This document shows positions 60,957 through 64,000 of a DNA stretch of 64,000 bases, one piece after another. This stretch comes from Rehmannia glutinosa (lineage: Eukaryota > Streptophyta > Magnoliopsida > Lamiales > Orobanchaceae), in assembly GCA_016081115.2 (NCBI GenBank), contig CM071934.1, forward strand, positions 63,659,267 to 63,723,266, in the 5' to 3' direction. The notes below the pieces were generated by a model. It was given only the letters and a program-made list of their open reading frames with translations, was not told the DNA's origin and did not search any database. Every line of letters begins with the position of its first letter. The first letter of the stretch is position 1. Made by a program: the position numbers and the translations under genes.

Positions 60957-62397
60957 TGTTCGCCTTATTTTTTAGCTTCACCGCAAGTGTAGCAAGGTCG
61001 AATCCATAGGGACTAATAAATTAATGTACTAAATCTTGAATATAATAGCCTTATTTTTATCTAGGCGATCGAAAGTGAGTGAGTTGGTTTTATAACTAAG
61101 CGGTTTATCCTAAAAGAAACAAAGCAAAGAGTGGATTAAAAGATCAAGTAGATGAATGGATTCCTGGGTTATGGTTTCGATTAATATCCCCTTTTATTAT
61201 CGATTAATCAAACCAATGTTAAAACGTATTCTTCCCTATGTACCATCACAAAAGTAATTTACCCTCTCTCTCGAGATGCATGTAAAAGCATTGATTGGAA
61301 TATCTATGCTAGCATCTCTACTCAACATGAGATATCCAACTCCCAAAAGTTCAAAAGATTATAAAGCCTCACGAATATTCACAGACTTCTCAATCATGCA
61401 AGATATTCATGTCAAGTACTCATAGATCTAGTATTGAAACTCATCGGTTAGAATTATGAATCAATACATCAAACAAGTTAAACCAAACGCGTTTTGATAA
61501 AACAAGAATTAAAGCAAAGTACTTGAATAGGGTTGGAAAACATGAACTTCAATTGTCATTAATCATCAAATAAAAGTATCCATTAACCTACTCCCAAACC
61601 CGGGAATCACAAGAAGTTTAGCTAGACATAGAAAACAAATAATTCATAGACAGATTATCCATGTTCATGTCTACTAATTGAATGATAAAAATACTATGGA
61701 GTGAGTGAACTCGGGGATGATGACGATCTCTCGATCTATCTTCAATCCTCAAAGGTGTGGTTGCGGTCTTGATCGATCTCTCCAATTCTCCGGTGGAAAA
61801 TTACTCTTTTCTCTGCTTTCTAGGGTAAAAATCAGCGTGTCCCTGTTTGTGGCCGCCCCTTCTCTATTTGTACTTCGTTTGGGTCGAAACCAAGTTCAAA
61901 ACTAGTCGACTGCTTTTCCCCAGAGAGCCGCACTGTCGTGTGCTTTAAGGCACGCCCTGCACGTCTTTGTGCCTCGTAAAATTGTTCACACCATCAATGG
62001 AGCACGGGCGTGCTATATAGCACGACCGCCCGTCTTGTAGTCGAACCTTGAAAACTCATTATTAAGTTGAGCACGGGTCAGGCGCTAGGGTAGCACGCCC
62101 GCCCGTGCTCACCGGCCGCCAGTGTACTCGTCGTTTTCTTCCATTTTTGCCCGGATCGTCTTACTTCTTCTCGATTCAACTCCAAACTTCGTACATTATA
62201 TCAATCATTGGCGGTTCTTCATCGCGATGCCTCGAATTATTGCAAAATGCTACAATTATCAATAAATTCTATAAAACGAACAAAGCGTAATCCTTTTCAC
62301 AAAACAGAATAAAGCCCTATTTACTCATGTAATGCATGCATAGAACATATTCTAGCCAAAATTAAGCCCGAAATACATGCAAAATACATGCGAATCA
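60957..62397 (-). repeat. Athila-A 5' LTR (right copy)
   Basis: This copy is 1441 bp and paired with 15495-16942. The corresponding GC-rich GCACG/CGTGC cluster lies at about 61921-62125. In minus-strand orientation this copy carries the promoter and lies next to the PBS. Differences from its partner are mostly small indels and changes in GC-containing stretches, with AT-rich parts nearly unchanged. Confidence 0.88.
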
Positions 62398-62402
62398 AAG
62401 TT

Positions 62403-63995
62403 GTTCAAGACAACTTAACAAGGAAGACGGATGAATCCACCGGACTTACTTCAACCGGATGTGAGATGGGTGAGAGACCATCCATTGAGTTAATCATTGG
62501 AGATGTCGAAATGGCATAAGAACCGGATCCAAAGCTCGACGAAGCCATGTTCACTTGTTTATTACCCAAATAGAGCCTAAAGATGTGTCTCAAGCAATGG
62601 ATGACACACATTGATTCAGGCTATGCAAGAAGAGTTGAATCGTCGCCTTGAGAGAAACAAAGTATGGGAGTTAGTCCAAAGGCCTACTCACCAAAATGTC
62701 ATTGGTACTAAGTGGGTATTCGGGAACAAGAGGAATCGGAAGGATCTTTGTTAAAAGAAATAAAGCAAGTTTGGTAGCCAAAGGGTATTACCAAGAGGAA
62801 GGTATAGATTTTGATGAAACCTTTGCTCGTATTGCTAGATTGGAAGCAATAAGGATGTTTCTTAAGCTTATCTTTTACAAGAACTTCACCGTATATCAAA
62901 TGGATGTGAAGAGTGCATTTAGAATGGACTTTTAGAGGAAGAAGTCTATGTTGACAACCTCCAGGTTTTGAGCTGAAAACTATTGGAGATAAGGTCTACA
63001 AGCTCAAGAAGGCATTGTATGGATTGAAACAAGCACCAAGAGCATGGTATGACACATTGACACAATTTCTAATTGACAATGGATTTACCAAAGGAAAGGT
63101 TGTAGAACACTCTTGAGAATTCAAGATGGAGAGAGTATACTACTTTACTCAAATATATGTGGATGATATCATCTTTGGATCTACAAACAAAAGCTGTGTG
63201 ATAAGTTCTCAAACCTCATGCAAGAGAAGTTTGAAATGAGCATGATGGGAATCGACTTTTCTTAGGACTTCAAGTAAAGCAAATGAAGGATAGAACTTTC
63301 ATAAGTCAACCAAGTATACGAGATTTAATGAAAAAAATTGGTATGGAAGAAATGTCATCAATGAAGATCCCTATGACACTTTAATCAAGATGGATATGGA
63401 TGCAAATGGCAAAGATATTGATCAAACTAGATATAGAGCCCTCATTGGATCAACGATCTATTTAATAGCAAGCGAGACCAGGACATCACCTTTGCTCATG
63501 CAGGTGTACATTCTAGATTTCAATTAGGAGTGAAGGAGGATTCAAGTTGGTTGGCTACTCAAACTCGTAGACTATCTTTGGATGTATAGTTGACAAGGAA
63601 AAGTACATCGGTACCTATCAAATGCTTGGAAATAGGTTGGTTTCTTGGTTCATAAGAAATATAATTCAATAGCTAGATCCCAAAGGCGAGTACATTGATG
63701 CGGTGCATTGTTGTGCCCAAGTTTTATGGATGAGGCAACAACCGAGAGATTATGATATTAAAGAAAAAAATTCCAATTATGTATGACAACACAAGTGCCA
63801 TTGCAATTACTCGAAATCGATGTGCATTCAAGAACCAAGAACATTGATGCTCGAGATATCATTTTTGTAAGTATCATGTTGAAAAAGAAAGACATCACAT
63901 TGGAATACATATCAACCGATAAGCGGTTAGCGTATATTCACAAAGCCATTATGTGAATCAAGGTTTGAAGAGCTTAAGAATGAGTTTGGATTAAT
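62403..63995 (+). pseudogene. copia-1 reverse transcriptase and RNase H remnant
   Basis: After the Athila-A insertion the copia frame resumes. It shows NVIGTKWVF (about 62694), LVAKGYYQEEGIDFDETFA (about 62779), VYQMDVKSAF (about 62890), LYGLKQAPRAWYD (about 63015) and the catalytic YVDD at 63156-63167, then IIFGSTN. These are the RT fingers and palm in correct order. RNase H pieces follow: a DNTSAIAIT block at about 63785, ending with YHVEKKDITLEYI- and SRFEELKNEFG-type sequence at about 63870-63990. The enzyme would copy element RNA into DNA. At least six frame changes and several stops break it. The window ends near the expected end of pol, before the 3' LTR. Confidence 0.88.
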
Positions 63996-64000
63996 TGGTG

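Larger units (their letters stand above)
15495..62397 (-). mobile_element. Athila-A: Athila-like Ty3/gypsy element carrying all further insertions
   Basis: Direct LTRs lie at 15495-16942 and 60957-62397, both TGTTCGC...ATCA on the plus strand. The flanks AAGCT (15490-15494) and AAGTT (62398-62402) form a 5-bp target duplication with one difference. The PBS-like TGGCGCCGTT on the minus strand lies next to the right LTR and a purine tract next to the left LTR, so it reads right to left. Its own internal DNA is split: 55647-60956, 31350-32129 and 16943-17430, about 6.6 kb in total. Gag, protease and an Athila-type ORF are present; no RT, RNase H or integrase motif was found. It therefore looks non-autonomous. 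Confidence 0.82.
8534..64000 (+). mobile_element. copia-1: Sirevirus-like Ty1/copia element, interrupted twice and running off the window
   Basis: The 5' LTR starts TGTTAGAAAT at 8534 and ends GGGACCTACA at 11645. A tRNA-Met PBS follows at 11648, then gag, protease and integrase to 15494, and RT/RNase H from 62398 to the window end. Gag-PR-IN-RT-RH is the copia order. Two insertions interrupt it: an inverted solo LTR (8678-10240) in the 5' LTR, and the whole Athila-A complex (15495-62397) in the variable spacer between integrase and RT. Without these insertions the visible part is about 7 kb. The 3' LTR lies outside the window. Long LTRs and a long gag-protease linker with a GLG-type motif suggest Sirevirus, but the lineage is inference. 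Confidence 0.85.

Noticed and set aside
15495..62397. A single giant (47 kb) LTR element
   Set aside because: The interval contains several complete elements with their own LTRs and target duplications; the outer pair's own internal DNA is only about 6.6 kb.

Overview
This window is plant nuclear DNA, almost certainly angiosperm intergenic heterochromatin. The evidence is lineage-specific retroelements: Sirevirus-like Ty1/copia, Athila-like and chromodomain (Tekay/Del-like) Ty3/gypsy, and L1-type LINEs with a DUF4283 ORF1 and a C-terminal RNase H. There is also a hAT-type element with an 8-bp target duplication and a MITE. The species cannot be told from this sequence. No intact host gene, tRNA, rRNA or CRISPR array is supported. 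Every coding region of any size is a broken transposon gene.

Layout. Bases 1-6080 are AT-rich flank holding a MITE (1160-1431), a GC-richer island (1441-1752) and an (AT)n tract. Bases 6080-8533 are a minus-strand copia remnant (copia-3). It is cut at 8533/8534 by a plus-strand copia element of the same family (copia-1), which runs from 8534 past the window end. Copia-1's 5' LTR holds an inverted solo LTR (8678-10240). Its gag, protease and integrase regions run to 15494, and its RT/RNase H region resumes at 62398. The 46.9 kb between is an Athila-like element (Athila-A, LTRs 15495-16942 and 60957-62397, minus strand).

Athila-A contains two insertions. The first is copia-2 (17436-31349), which itself holds LINE-1 (20014-26456). 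The second is LINE-2 (32146-55629), which holds a hAT element (34833-36130) and a Tekay-like gypsy element (36783-52610). The gypsy element holds a small Athila-like element (Athila-B, 42202-48375). The longest chain is copia-3 > copia-1 > Athila-A > LINE-2 > Tekay-like > Athila-B, six levels. Terminal dinucleotides, PBS/PPT signals and target-site duplications support most levels.

Biologically, copia-1 and the Tekay-like element still show a full gag-pol order, though broken. Athila-A (gag, protease and an Athila-type ORF), copia-2 (gag plus an unrelated second ORF) and Athila-B (no recognisable pol) look non-autonomous. They would have needed enzymes from relatives elsewhere. The points most worth a second look are the nesting chronology, the copia-2 second ORF, GC-rich palindrome clusters inside three unrelated LTR families, and the clustering of differences between paired LTRs near CG/CWG-containing stretches, which may reflect assembly error. 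All alignments were done by eye.
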